A DNA stretch of 64,000 nt from Betaproteobacteria bacterium. Lineage in GTDB: Bacteria; Pseudomonadota; Gammaproteobacteria; Burkholderiales; Burkholderiaceae_F. Positions 44,262 through 53,166 of this stretch are shown piece after piece (the first letter of the stretch is position 1; every line of letters starts with the position of its first letter). The stretch covers positions 124,001 through 188,000 of the forward strand of contig BOKW01000002.1 in the NCBI GenBank assembly GCA_016861185.1. The letters are read 5' to 3'. The translations under genes and the position numbers were made by a program. The notes under the pieces are model-generated. The model was not told the DNA's origin. It was given only the letters and a program-made list of their open reading frames with translations, and made no database searches.

Positions 44262-45215
44262 TCAGGCGACGGACTGGTAGTACAGGTTCTGCGGGTGGTT
44301 GGCCTGGGCGAAGAAGAACCAGCGCTCCGCCAGCAGTCCGAGATACTGGAGCGCGAAGGCGGCCGCCAGCAGCGGCGCCGAACCCTGCACGAGCCCGGCA
44401 GCGAGCAGTGCGGCGGGGACCGGAAACACCAGCAGCAGGAAAGCCCACTTGACCGCGCGCAGCGCGGCGCGGGTGCGGCCGTGGAAGAACTCGCGCGTGT
44501 TGAACGCGCCGCCCATCATGCCCATCGACTTCTGCACGATGCGCGGGTGCTTGACGCCGATGGCCGTCTGCAGCGTCGACCTGGGTTTCAGCCGCGCGTT
44601 GCGCACGAGCGAAGCGCCGCGCGTCAGCACTGCCGCGCCGGCCAGCGCGAGCGCGCACGGACCGAAGAAGCCGGCCAGCGCCGGCGCCGCGAGCGCCGCG
44701 TACGCGGTGGCGAGCGTGAAGCCCGAGGCGAGCCCCAGCAGCGTGTAGTTGACGACCGTCAGCGGCGTGGCCCACTCCTGCAGGAACTTCAGGCACGCGT
44801 AGATCATCCCGGTACAGACGTACAGCGCGAGCGACAGCACGGCCGTGACCGCGCCGAGCGCAAGCGTGGTCTGCGCGCCGGCGTCGGCCGGCAGCAGCCA
44901 GTGCGCGACGCCGTAGAAGAACGCGCCGGCCGTGAACAGCGGCAGCACGATGATCTCGCGCGACAGCCACGACGTGCGCCAGCGCGACGCGGCGCGCCAG
45001 CCGCGCTCCGGGCGGCCCAGATGGAAGATCGAAGCGACCAGTCCCAACACCATCAGCACGATGACCAGCGCGCTGCCCGCGGCGTAGAAACCGCCCGGAA
45101 CCGGGGCGATCCAGCCGAAGCGAGCGCCGAGTTCGGCAAGGTACAACGCCAGGAACAACCCTTGACCGGCGCCGATCAGCGTTGTGAGGAAGATCACAGA
45201 AAAGGCGGGGTGCAT
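44262..45215 (-). CDS. soeC: SoeC, membrane anchor of sulfite dehydrogenase
   Basis: A 317-residue membrane protein of the DmsC/NrfD-like type, with about eight helices (for example VIFLTTLIGAGQGLFLALYL, SALVIVLMVLGLVASIFHLG and ALALAGAAVLTRGASLVR). The FHLGRPERGWRA turn is characteristic of the DmsC group. SoeABC is a cytoplasmic-facing complex that oxidises sulfite directly to sulfate and passes electrons to the quinone pool. It follows soeB with about 20 bases and precedes the kinase gene. Confidence 0.9.
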   Translation of the reverse strand: MHPAFSVIFLTTLIGAGQGLFLALYLAELGARFGWIAPVPGGFYAAGSALVIVLMVLGLVASIFHLGRPERGWRAASRWRTSWLSREIIVLPLFTAGAFFYGVAHWLLPADAGAQTTLALGAVTAVLSLALYVCTGMIYACLKFLQEWATPLTVVNYTLLGLASGFTLATAYAALAAPALAGFFGPCALALAGAAVLTRGASLVRNARLKPRSTLQTAIGVKHPRIVQKSMGMMGGAFNTREFFHGRTRAALRAVKWAFLLLVFPVPAALLAAGLVQGSAPLLAAAFALQYLGLLAERWFFFAQANHPQNLYYQSVA

Positions 45216-45237
45216 CGTTCGTGCCTGCGGTGCGGCG

Positions 45238-45969
45238 TCACCACGACGTGACGTCGTCGAGCGCCGGATCCTTGCGCGCCGGCTTGGGCAGCTTGCCGTC
45301 GACTTTCAGCGGGTTGTCGACGCGCGTCAGCTCCTCGGCCTCGATCGCGAGCTGCGTGCGCCGGCGCGGCAGATAGTGGTTGGCCGGCTGCGTGCCCCAC
45401 TCGGGCATCAGCGCGTAGCCGGCGCGGTCGCGGATCGCCTGCGAAACCTGCGACTCCGGATCGTGAATGTCGCCGAACAGCCGCGCGTTGGTCGGGCAGG
45501 CGAGCACACAGGACGGCTTGCGCTCGGCCGGCGGCAGCGCGAGGTCGTAGATGCGGTCGACGCACAGCGTGCACTTCTTCATCACGCGCTGCTTCTCGTC
45601 GAGTTCGCGCGCGCCGTAGGGGCAGGCCCACGAGCAGTACTTGCAGCCGATGCACTTGTCGTAGTCGACCAGCACGATGCCGTCCTCGGGGCGCTTGTAG
45701 CTCGCACCCGTCGGGCACACCGGCACGCACGGCGGTTCCTCGCAGTGCAGGCAGGACTTCGGGAAGTGCACCGTCTGCGTGTTCGGATACTCGCCGACCT
45801 CGAAGGTCTGCACGCGGTTGAAGAAGGTGCCGGTCGGGTCGGCGCCGTACGGATTCAGGTCGGCCATCGGGCCCGCCGCGCCGGACGTGTTCCATTCCTT
45901 GCAACTCGTCACGCACGCGTGACAGCCGACGCAAACGTTCAAGTCGATGACAAGCGCCAACTGAGTCAT
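45238..45969 (-). CDS. soeB: SoeB, iron-sulfur subunit of sulfite dehydrogenase
   Basis: A 243-residue four-cluster ferredoxin-like subunit: CVGCHACVTSCKEWNTSG, CLHCEEPPCVPVCPTGASYK, CIGCKYCSWACPYGA and CTLCVDR with CVLACP. It has no Tat signal, in keeping with the cytoplasmic location of SoeABC. The ATG overlaps the soeA stop by ATGA. Order A-B-C matches other soe loci. Confidence 0.93.
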   Translation of the reverse strand: MTQLALVIDLNVCVGCHACVTSCKEWNTSGAAGPMADLNPYGADPTGTFFNRVQTFEVGEYPNTQTVHFPKSCLHCEEPPCVPVCPTGASYKRPEDGIVLVDYDKCIGCKYCSWACPYGARELDEKQRVMKKCTLCVDRIYDLALPPAERKPSCVLACPTNARLFGDIHDPESQVSQAIRDRAGYALMPEWGTQPANHYLPRRRTQLAIEAEELTRVDNPLKVDGKLPKPARKDPALDDVTSW

Positions 45970-48866
45970 CGCGAACCCCCGTTGCCGCGCGTCGTGTACG
46001 CGAGCCACAGCCTGCGCACGGTCGTCATGCCGGGGAACGGTTTCATCGGCGCGAACTGCGGCGACGTGACCGGCTCCTCGGCGGGATCGGCCTTGCGGAT
46101 GCGCACGCGCACGTCGTACCAGCCGGCTTGCCCGGTGATCGGATCGGAGTTGGAGACGAACTGCCCGTCGCCCGCGGGCAGTTCCTCACTGATCACGTGG
46201 TTCAGCAGGAAGCCCTTGCGCGACTCGTTGGCGTCGGGGGTGAGCGCCCAGGCGCCGGCGGCCTTGCCGATCGCGTTCCAGGTCCACACGGTGCCGGGTT
46301 CGACCGCCTCCGAATAGCGGCACAGGCAGCGCACCTTGCCCCATTGCGATTCGATCCAGATCCAGTCGCCGTCGGCGATGCCGCTCGCGCGCGCGGTGCG
46401 CGGATTGACGAACAGGTAGTTGTGCGTGTGGATCTGCCGCAGCCAGGCGTTCTGCGAATCCCACGAGTGGTACATCGCCATCGGTCGCTGCGTGATCGCC
46501 GCCAGCGGAAAGCGCTCGGTGTCGGTCGCCTGCACCTCGAGCGGGGGGTAGTAGAACGGCAGCGGGTCGAAGTAGGTGGTAATGCGGTCGCGCAGATGCG
46601 CGGGCGGCTTGCGCGTCGGCCCCTTGCCCTGCGCGGCCGCGCGGAACTTCTGCAGCACCTCCGAATACAGGTGGATCAGGATCGGCTCGTCGTAGCGCGT
46701 GATGCGGTTGCGGCGCGACCACTCCAGATAGCCCTTGTTCCAGTTGCGCATGTACTGGTAGGAGGGCGGCAGCTTGTAGTGGAAGACGCAGTTGTTCTTC
46801 CTGTACATCTCCCACTGCTGCGGATTGGGCTCGCCGTGCATGAACTTCTCGCCGCCCTTGCCGCGCCAGCCCGACAGGAAGCCGATGCCCGAGCCGGCAT
46901 CGGTTTCGTAGTTGACGATGAAGTCGGGGTAGTCGCGGAACTTGCGCTCGCCATTGGGCCGCGTGAACGCCGGCAGCTTCAGCCGCGACGCGAGTTCGAT
47001 CAGAACTTCCTGGAAAGGCTTGCACTCGCCCGTCGGCGGCACGACCGGGATGCGCACCGAATCGACCGGGCCGTCGAACTCCGAGATCGGGCGGTCGAGC
47101 ATCGACATCACGTCGTGCCGCTCGAGGTAGGTCGTGTCGGGTAGCACCAGATCGGCGAAGGCGGTGGTCTCCGACTGGAACGCATCGCAGACGACAATGA
47201 ACGGGATCTTGTATTCGCCGCTCATTGGCCCATCTGTGTCGCGGTCGTTCAGCATCTTGCGGACCTCGACCGTGTTCATCGTCGAGTTCCACGCCATGTT
47301 GGCCATGAAGATCAGCAGCGTGTCGATGCGGTACGGATCGCCGCGCCACGCGTTGGTGATCACGTTGTGCATCAGCCCGTGCACCGACAACGGGTACTCC
47401 CACGAGAAACCCTTGTCGATGCGCACCGGATTGCCGTCGTCGTCGACGAACAGATCGTCCGGGTCGGCCGGCCAGCCGAGCGCCATGCCGTCGAGCGGCC
47501 GGTTCGGCTGCACCGCGCGATGCGTGTTGGGCGGCCGCGCGCAGGGCGGAATCGGCCGCGGGAACGGCGCCTTGTGGCGGAAGCCGCCGGGCCGGTCGAT
47601 CGTGCCGAGCAGCGACATCAGGATCGCGAGCGCGCGGATCGTCTGGAAACCGTTGCTGTGCGCGGCCAGCCCGCGCATCGCATGGAACGCGACCGGGTTG
47701 CCGGTCACGCTTTCGTGTTCCACGCCCCACGAGTCGGTCCACGCGATCGGCAGCTCGATCTTCTCGTCGCGCGCGGTGATGCCGAGTTCGTGCGCCAGCC
47801 GCGTGATCGTCGCGGCCGGGATGCCGGTGATGCCACTTGCCCATTGGGCGGTGCAGTGTTGCACGCGCTCCTGCAGCAGCTGGAAGGCCGGCTTGACCGG
47901 CGTGCCGTCGTGCAACCTGAAGCTACCGAACAGATACGGATCGGCGCCTTCGCGGTGCGTGACGACCGGCGCGTTCGTGATGCGGTCCCACCACAGCTTG
48001 TTCTGCGGGTCGTAGCAGGCTTCCTCCTCGGGCACCTCGGTGCGGACGAACATGCCGAACTCGTCGTTCGCCTCGTCGACGTTGACGAGTTGGCCCGCGT
48101 TCGTGTAGCGGACCAGGAAGTCGCGGTCGTACAGCCCGTGCTCGATGATCTCGTGAATCAGTGCGAGCAGCAGCGCGCCGTCGGTGCCCGGTTTGATCGG
48201 CACCCACTCGTCGGCGATCGCCGAATAGCCGGTGCGCACCGGGTTGATCGAGACGAAGCGGCCGCCCTTGCGCTTGAACTTCGAGATCGCGATCTTCAGC
48301 GGGTTGGAGTGGTGGTCCTCCGCGGTGCCGATCATGAAAAAGAGCTTCGCGCGCTCCAGGTCCGGTCCGCCGAATTCCCAGAACGAGCCGCCGATCGTGT
48401 AGATCATCCCGGCGGCCATGTTCACCGAGCAAAAGCCGCCGTGCGCCGCGTAGTTCGGCGTGCCGAACTGCCGCGCGAACAGCCCCGTGAGCGCCTGCAT
48501 CTGGTCGCGGCCGGTGAACAGCGCGAACTTCTTCGGATCGGTCGCGCGGATCTTTGCCAGCCGCTCCGTGAGGATCTCGAACGCGCGCTCCCAGGAGATC
48601 GCCTCGAATTCGCCGGCGCCGCGCTCGGCGCCCTGCTTGCGCAGCAGCGGCCTGGTGAGCCGCGCCGGCGAGTACTGCTTCATGATCCCCGACGAGCCCT
48701 TGGCGCAGATCACGCCGTGGTTCAGCGGATGTTCAGGATTGCCTTCGATGTAGCGGACCCGGCCGTCCTTCAGGTGCACGCGGATACCGCAGCGGCACGC
48801 GCACATGTAGCAAGTGGTGGTGCGGACGTCGGTCGCTGGCGCTCCGCTCGGGGACAGATCTGGCAT
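45966..48866 (-). CDS. soeA: SoeA, molybdopterin catalytic subunit of cytoplasmic sulfite dehydrogenase
   Basis: A 966-residue molybdoenzyme of the DMSO-reductase superfamily. The N-terminal [4Fe-4S] site is TTCYMCACRCGIRVHL with the fourth Cys in NHGVICAKGSS. Typical molybdopterin segments follow (YSPARLTRPLLRK, ALFTGRDQMQALTGL, FMIGTAEDHHSNPLK). It lacks a Tat signal. Length and the neighbouring ferredoxin and DmsC-like genes fit SoeA. Polysulfide or thiosulfate reductase PsrA/PhsA is an alternative for this superfamily, but those are usually exported. It is the first gene of a five-gene run with soeBC and the two-component system. Confidence 0.92.
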   Translation of the reverse strand: MPDLSPSGAPATDVRTTTCYMCACRCGIRVHLKDGRVRYIEGNPEHPLNHGVICAKGSSGIMKQYSPARLTRPLLRKQGAERGAGEFEAISWERAFEILTERLAKIRATDPKKFALFTGRDQMQALTGLFARQFGTPNYAAHGGFCSVNMAAGMIYTIGGSFWEFGGPDLERAKLFFMIGTAEDHHSNPLKIAISKFKRKGGRFVSINPVRTGYSAIADEWVPIKPGTDGALLLALIHEIIEHGLYDRDFLVRYTNAGQLVNVDEANDEFGMFVRTEVPEEEACYDPQNKLWWDRITNAPVVTHREGADPYLFGSFRLHDGTPVKPAFQLLQERVQHCTAQWASGITGIPAATITRLAHELGITARDEKIELPIAWTDSWGVEHESVTGNPVAFHAMRGLAAHSNGFQTIRALAILMSLLGTIDRPGGFRHKAPFPRPIPPCARPPNTHRAVQPNRPLDGMALGWPADPDDLFVDDDGNPVRIDKGFSWEYPLSVHGLMHNVITNAWRGDPYRIDTLLIFMANMAWNSTMNTVEVRKMLNDRDTDGPMSGEYKIPFIVVCDAFQSETTAFADLVLPDTTYLERHDVMSMLDRPISEFDGPVDSVRIPVVPPTGECKPFQEVLIELASRLKLPAFTRPNGERKFRDYPDFIVNYETDAGSGIGFLSGWRGKGGEKFMHGEPNPQQWEMYRKNNCVFHYKLPPSYQYMRNWNKGYLEWSRRNRITRYDEPILIHLYSEVLQKFRAAAQGKGPTRKPPAHLRDRITTYFDPLPFYYPPLEVQATDTERFPLAAITQRPMAMYHSWDSQNAWLRQIHTHNYLFVNPRTARASGIADGDWIWIESQWGKVRCLCRYSEAVEPGTVWTWNAIGKAAGAWALTPDANESRKGFLLNHVISEELPAGDGQFVSNSDPITGQAGWYDVRVRIRKADPAEEPVTSPQFAPMKPFPGMTTVRRLWLAYTTRGNGGSR

Positions 48867-49143
48867 TGACAGGTACTTGATGCGCGCTGGAGAAAGGGGC
48901 GGACCGGTGGACGGTGTGCGAATCGATCGCCCGCGACGCCGCCGTTCGGATCATCGAAGGATCCGCCGTGGATTAGGCGTGCAGCGACGCGCGCCGTCTA
49001 CCCCCGAGGAAGGGTGCCGCCGAGTTACCCACTTCGGTAGGAAGCGCGGTCACGGCGGCTGGGATACTGTTCGCCTGTTTGAATGCCGGCCCGTCACGGG
49101 TGGAGTGCGCGCGGGCTCGACGCAGCCTGGGCAGGGGGAAGAC

Positions 49144-49668
49144 GTGAAGATCGGTGTCGTCTCCGACAGCCACGACCATGGAGTGTTGCTTGCGGACGCC
49201 GTCATGCGCGCCCGCGACTGGGGCGCGCAGGCGATCCTGCATTGCGGAGACATCATCGGGCCGAATTCGCTGCGGCCGGCGCTGGCGCTTGGTCTGCCGC
49301 TGCACGTCGTCCATGGCAACAACCTCGGCGACATGCTGTCGATGCAGCGGCTGGCGCACGAATCGAAAGGCGGGCTGACCTATTACGGGGCCGATGCGAC
49401 CTTCAGCCTGGGCGGCCGCCGCCTGTTCATGACCCACTATCCGCACCTCGCCCGCGGCATGGCCTGCACCGGAGATTTCGACGCGGTGTTCTGCGGCCAC
49501 AGCCATGTCGCGGGTGTCGAGCACGTGACCGGTGTGCGCGGTAATACGCCGCTGGTGAATCCGGGCACTGTCGCGGGACTCGGCGCCGAACGCACGATGG
49601 TGCTTGGGGATCTCGAGAGGCTCTCTTTCGAGATCGTGTTCCTTGGCGACGCGGGAGGGAGGCGATGA
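49144..49668 (+). CDS. MJ0936/YfcE-type metallophosphoesterase
   Basis: A 174-residue calcineurin-like phosphoesterase. Metal ligands appear in order: SDSHDHGV (D and H), ILHCGDIIG (GD), VVHGNN (N), THYPH, and CGHSHVAGVEHV (GHSH). The start is GTG at 49144, with GGGGGAA 5 bases before. Such enzymes hydrolyse phosphodiesters in vitro; their physiological substrate is unknown. The gene ends with ATGATG, where the next gene starts. Confidence 0.88.
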   Translation: MKIGVVSDSHDHGVLLADAVMRARDWGAQAILHCGDIIGPNSLRPALALGLPLHVVHGNNLGDMLSMQRLAHESKGGLTYYGADATFSLGGRRLFMTHYPHLARGMACTGDFDAVFCGHSHVAGVEHVTGVRGNTPLVNPGTVAGLGAERTMVLGDLERLSFEIVFLGDAGGRR

Positions 49669-50453
49669 TGCGGCCGCTGGCCTGGCTGGCGCTGATGCTG
49701 CTTGCGGGGCCGACTTCGGTCGCCGCGCAGCCGCTGGAGAAGTCCAGCGCGTCTACCGGCAAGTACGAGGTGCCGGTAGAGATCGCACGCCCCGCGGGGC
49801 CCGGGCCGTTTCCGCCGGTGCTGTACATCCATGCGAAGCGCGGATTCGAGGACGAGGACCGCGCGCACATGCGCGAACTCGCGGCGCAGGGATTCCTCGT
49901 GCTGGCGCCGGACTGGCAGCAGGCGAACATGATCGAGCGCTGGCCCGATCGCCACTATCCGGAGAGCGAGGACGACGTCGAGGCCGGGCTCAATGCGCTG
50001 TTGGCGCGCAAGGATGTCTGCAAAGGCCCGGTGGGCATCGTCGCGCTGTCGCGCGGGCCGTACTTCGCGATCCGGCTGGCGGCGAAGCGGCCGCAGGACA
50101 TCGCGGCGATCGTCTCCTACTACGGACACTTCCAGAACCCGAACGCGCCCGAGCCGCAGCAGTTGTTCTCGGTCGCGCCGGAGGTCAACCAGATCAAGGC
50201 GCCGGTGCTGATGCTGATCGGCGACGCCGACTTCGAGCTGCGCCGCATGGTCAACGGGCGCGCCTTCTATGCACTCAACGAACGCGGGGTTCCGGTCGAG
50301 TTGCAGATGTATCCGATGGTACGGCGCGCGTTCGATTTCCGGCGCGACGCGACGCCGGAGGAGAGAATCGCCACGCGGCATGCGCGCGAGCGCGCGCGTG
50401 AGTGGCTTGTGCGCCACATGAAGCTCGGTGCCGGCGCGCGCTGCGCGTCGTAG
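49665..50453 (+). CDS. Dienelactone-hydrolase-like protein, exported; catalytic His doubtful
   Basis: A 262-residue alpha/beta-hydrolase-fold protein with a signal peptide (PLAWLALMLLAGPTSVAAQP). The nucleophile position is GIVALSRGPYFA with Ser in place, and the acid is in MLIGDADFEL. The usual final box of dienelactone hydrolases, an H before AFDF, reads YPMVRRAFDFRRD here, so the His is replaced by Arg; the protein may be inactive or use another residue. The start may also be the second ATG at 49668. Coupled to the phosphoesterase gene. Confidence 0.75.
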   Translation: MMRPLAWLALMLLAGPTSVAAQPLEKSSASTGKYEVPVEIARPAGPGPFPPVLYIHAKRGFEDEDRAHMRELAAQGFLVLAPDWQQANMIERWPDRHYPESEDDVEAGLNALLARKDVCKGPVGIVALSRGPYFAIRLAAKRPQDIAAIVSYYGHFQNPNAPEPQQLFSVAPEVNQIKAPVLMLIGDADFELRRMVNGRAFYALNERGVPVELQMYPMVRRAFDFRRDATPEERIATRHARERAREWLVRHMKLGAGARCAS

Positions 50454-50590
50454 AGGTCGGGACATGGCGGCCATCGCACTGAATGAAACGGTTCTTGTCG
50501 CGGGCGGCCGCACTGCCGCCTTGTGTCGCCACTTCCCGAAGCCATGTCATCCGACCTGCGGGCGCTGACTGCCGATCCAAGGAGGCTGTG

Positions 50591-50953
50591 ATGGTGCAAT
50601 CGACCGATCCGATCCGCGGCCGCGAACTCGAACCCGATCCGCGCTTTCGCCATGCACCGCCCGAGTGGACGCCCGCGGTGGCGCAGGACGTCGCGGCGCG
50701 CGAGAACCTCGAGCTGACCGACGACCACTGGGAAGTGATCCGCGGCCTGCAGGAGTTCTTCGCGCGGCACGAGGACGCACCGATCACGCTGCGCGATCTG
50801 CACGACGCGCTCGAGGAGAAGTTCCACCACAAGGGCGGCGTGAAGTACCTGTACACGCTGCTGCCCGGCGGTCCGATTGCGCAGGGTTGCCGGCTCGCCG
50901 GGCTGAAACCGCCCGGCGGCGCGATCGATACGAGCTTCGGCAGCGTCGCGTAG
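50591..50953 (+). CDS. DsrC/TusE-family protein with only one C-terminal cysteine
   Basis: A 120-residue DsrC homologue. LTDDHWEVIRGLQEFFARHE and VKYLYTLLPGGPIAQGCRLA identify it. The arm reads QGCRLAGLKPPGG and then continues IDTSFGSVA; the Cys equals CysB, while penultimate CysA is lost and the tail is longer. It therefore cannot form the intramolecular CysA-CysB bond. It has an N-terminal extension of about 25 residues compared with DsrC. AAGGAGG precedes the ATG. It is alone, between a hydrolase and a DUF302 gene. Confidence 0.86.
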   Translation: MVQSTDPIRGRELEPDPRFRHAPPEWTPAVAQDVAARENLELTDDHWEVIRGLQEFFARHEDAPITLRDLHDALEEKFHHKGGVKYLYTLLPGGPIAQGCRLAGLKPPGGAIDTSFGSVA

Positions 50954-50963
50954 CGCCGCGACG

Positions 50964-51437
50964 CTACTTCACGCCGACCGCCTCGCGCGCAATCGAGTCG
51001 AGCAGCGCCTCGACTTCCTTCAGCGCGGCCTTCGACGCGGTCGAGCCGTCCGGCCGCCACGGGCGCCGGAAGGCGACGTAGACTCTGTCCGGCGCCTGCG
51101 CGGTCGCGTAGACGACGATCGAATACGGGCACATGGCAACGTTTGCCGGGTCGGCCTCCATCGTTTTGCGCGACAGCGAGGCGCTGCAGAACACGAACGC
51201 CTGCGCGTCCGTGTAGAGCTTGCGCGCCGAGCCGACATCCTTGCCGGTGCGCTCGAGCATGCGGTTCACGTGCGACTCGTAGTCGATGACGAGTCCTTTG
51301 CTTTCGATCGCCGCCTTGACGTCGTCGCGCACGTCCGCGAACCTCGCCTGCTTCGAATAGGTGACGACCGGATGCGGATCGGCCGCCAGCGCGGGCGTGC
51401 CGAGCGCGATGAGCGACGCGAACAAAGCGCGGAACAT
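50964..51437 (-). CDS. DUF302 domain protein, exported
   Basis: A 157-residue protein with a signal peptide (FRALFASLIALGTPALAADP). The body fits DUF302: VVTYSKQARFADVRDDVKAA, then YESHVNRMLERTG, a Cys-containing FVFCSASLSRKTMEA and MCPYSIVVYATAQAPDRVYV. DUF302 proteins occur widely beside sulfur and electron-transfer genes, without a proven role. It is convergent with the DsrC-like gene upstream. Confidence 0.85.
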   Translation of the reverse strand: MFRALFASLIALGTPALAADPHPVVTYSKQARFADVRDDVKAAIESKGLVIDYESHVNRMLERTGKDVGSARKLYTDAQAFVFCSASLSRKTMEADPANVAMCPYSIVVYATAQAPDRVYVAFRRPWRPDGSTASKAALKEVEALLDSIAREAVGVK

Positions 51438-51616
51438 GGCGTTTCTCCTTGGAAGCTGCGGACGGCCCGCAATGGTGGGTCGGCATGCGCGGGCGCCGAC
51501 CGACGGCGACCCTGCATTGCGCGTGGGTTTGATGCTTCGATCCATGCGATGCTTTCGGCTTGAACGACGGCCGGCCGGCCCCAATTCCCGACCGTCGACG
51601 ATTCGAGGAGACAGCC

Positions 51617-52039
51617 ATGTTCGGTCCGATCACGATTCCCTTCGGCGCGAAGCTGTTGTTCAACGCCATCAAGCTGAAACCGGACGTCACGTACGACGAC
51701 GTCGAACTGGCGCTGGCCGAGATGTGCAGCGTGGTCAAGGAAACCTACGGCGGCGACAAGGGCGGATTCATCGCCGGACAGGTGTTCCGTTTCTCCGGCT
51801 TCGTGTCGGACGAAGGCTCGCTCGGCGCTGCGCGCGGCGCCGATCACGACCTGGTGATCGCGACCTACTGGCGTTCCTTCGAGGAGCACGAGCGCTCGCA
51901 CGCCGACGCCGTCTTCCGCGAGAAGTTCGCTGCGCTGGCGCAGCACTGCGTGAGCTCGCAGGAACTCGGGTACGAGATGCTGTGGCAGGGGGCGCCGGAA
52001 GGCAAAGCGGCGCAGGCCGCGCGCGCCGTGCCGGCCTGA
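51617..52039 (+). CDS. Conserved hypothetical protein (140 aa)
   Basis: A 140-residue soluble protein I do not recognise as a named family. FGPITIPFGAKLLFNAIKLK at the start, then YDDVELALAEMCSVVKETYG and GGFIAGQVFRFSGFVS, and YWRSFEEHERSHADAVFREK in the second half look like an alpha/beta dimeric ferredoxin-like (ABM/EthD-like) barrel, a fold of heme or small-molecule enzymes. GAGGAGA precedes the ATG. It is flanked by DUF302 and a DsrC-like gene, both on the other strand. Confidence 0.65.
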   Translation: MFGPITIPFGAKLLFNAIKLKPDVTYDDVELALAEMCSVVKETYGGDKGGFIAGQVFRFSGFVSDEGSLGAARGADHDLVIATYWRSFEEHERSHADAVFREKFAALAQHCVSSQELGYEMLWQGAPEGKAAQAARAVPA

Positions 52040-52070
52040 TCGCGTTGCGTCGCGGGGTGCGCGCGGCGCG

Positions 52071-52421
52071 CTAACCGGTGCTCCAGGCACGTGGGCGGCG
52101 CATGCCGGCGATCTTGCACGCCTGCTTGACGTACCCGTACGGAAACAGCTCGAACAGCCGCTGCCGCGCGGCGGAGCCCAGCCCGACGTCCTTCTCGAGA
52201 AACCAGATGACGAAGCGCGCATCGGGAATGAGCTGGTGCTCGTCCAGATAGTTGCGCATGAAGCGCAGCACCTGCCAGTGCAGGTCGGTGAGCACGATGC
52301 CTTCCTTGCGCGCGAGCGCCTCGGCCACGCCTTCGTCCCAGTCGGCGGGGTCGATCAGGTAGCCCTCGTCGTCGGTGGGCGGCGTGCTTGACTTCGCGGT
52401 CTGCAGCGACGTGTCGTTCAC
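52071..52421 (-). CDS. DsrC/TusE-family protein, one C-terminal cysteine, last gene of the sat-apr run
   Basis: A 116-residue DsrC homologue: DDEGYLIDPADWDEGVAEAL, LTDLHWQVLRFMRNYLDEHQ and LFELFPYGYVKQACKIAGMR. The arm keeps CysB in QACKIAG, exactly as in DsrC, but ends RRPRAWSTG, so CysA is absent. The N-terminus adds about 15 residues. The start is GTG at 52421, overlapping the stop of a 34-codon frame (GTGA). It ends the minus-strand run that begins with sat. Confidence 0.87.
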   Translation of the reverse strand: MNDTSLQTAKSSTPPTDDEGYLIDPADWDEGVAEALARKEGIVLTDLHWQVLRFMRNYLDEHQLIPDARFVIWFLEKDVGLGSAARQRLFELFPYGYVKQACKIAGMRRPRAWSTG

Positions 52422-52522
52422 GGTTGCACCTTCAGCGAGTCGTACTGTTCGTCCTGCGCCTTGGCTGGACGCGCGGCCTTCTTCTGCGCCGCGCGTGCCG
52501 GTTCGCGGTTCTGCGCTTGCAT
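52418..52522 (-). CDS. Possible 34-aa basic peptide coupled to the DsrC-like gene
   Basis: A 34-codon frame with an Ala/Lys/Gln-rich product (AAQKKAARPAKAQDE). It starts 13 bases after the CBS gene stop, and its TGA overlaps the GTG start of the DsrC-like gene. It could be a real small protein or only a coupling element; no family is recognised. Confidence 0.38.
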   Translation of the reverse strand: MQAQNREPARAAQKKAARPAKAQDEQYDSLKVQP

Positions 52523-52535
52523 GGCGCGTGACTGC

Positions 52536-53021
52536 CTATTGCCGGGCGGCGCGCGACTTGGCGCGGCGCGGCGTGCCGACCCGCTTGCGCGGCGGCTTCT
52601 TCGCGCCGGACTTCGTCGCGGCGGCCTTGCGGACAGCAGGACGTGCGCGCAGCATCCCGGCTGCGATCTTGAAGATGTCGGTTTCGGTGATGATGCCGAC
52701 CAGCGCGTTCTTCGAATCGAGGACCGGCAGGCTGCCGATGTGCTTCTCGACGAGCAGACGTGCGGCATCCTTCAGCAACGCGCTCTCGGCAACGCAAACC
52801 GCGGGGCCGCTCATGATCTCGCCGACCGGGACCTCCGACGATCCGAAGTTGGCCGCCGCGAGCAACAGGTCGCGTTCGGCCACGATGCCGACGACGCGCC
52901 CGCCATCGACCACGGGCAGGTGGTGGACGTTGCGACTGCGCATCAGATCCAACGCGCGGTGAAACTCCGTCTCCGGAGTCACGGTGAGCACCGCCCGGCT
53001 CATGTACTGGCTGACTTTCAT
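52536..53021 (-). CDS. Tandem CBS-domain protein
   Basis: A 161-residue protein with two CBS domains (about 1-65 and 70-125): VSQYMSRAVLTVTPETEFHR, HHLPVVDGGRVVGIVAERDL, then VGEIMSGPAVCVAESALLKD and GSLPVLDSKNALVGIITETD. The last 35 residues are very basic (KKPPRKRVGTPRRAKSRAAR). CBS pairs bind adenine nucleotides such as AMP or ATP. APS and ATP being the substrates in sat-apr makes energy or adenylate sensing plausible, and the basic tail could bind nucleic acid. Located in the same strand run as sat-aprBA. Confidence 0.87.
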   Translation of the reverse strand: MKVSQYMSRAVLTVTPETEFHRALDLMRSRNVHHLPVVDGGRVVGIVAERDLLLAAANFGSSEVPVGEIMSGPAVCVAESALLKDAARLLVEKHIGSLPVLDSKNALVGIITETDIFKIAAGMLRARPAVRKAAATKSGAKKPPRKRVGTPRRAKSRAARQ

Positions 53022-53166
53022 GAAACGTCTGGTCCCAGGAACGGAAAAGGGGCGGGCAGCAGCCCGCCCGGTCGTTCGATGAAGTGATGCAGACGGCGCT
53101 CCGCAGAGTCCACTCGCCGGTGTTCCGGTCGCAGCGGCGCGGGGTGAGGCTGCTGCGACATGACGC

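Noticed and set aside
48980..49060. NarL-type heptamer pairs upstream of soeA
   Set aside because: TACCC/GGGT and TACC/GGTA pairs occur, but the spacing does not fit the 7-2-7 arrangement; too weak to report as sites.
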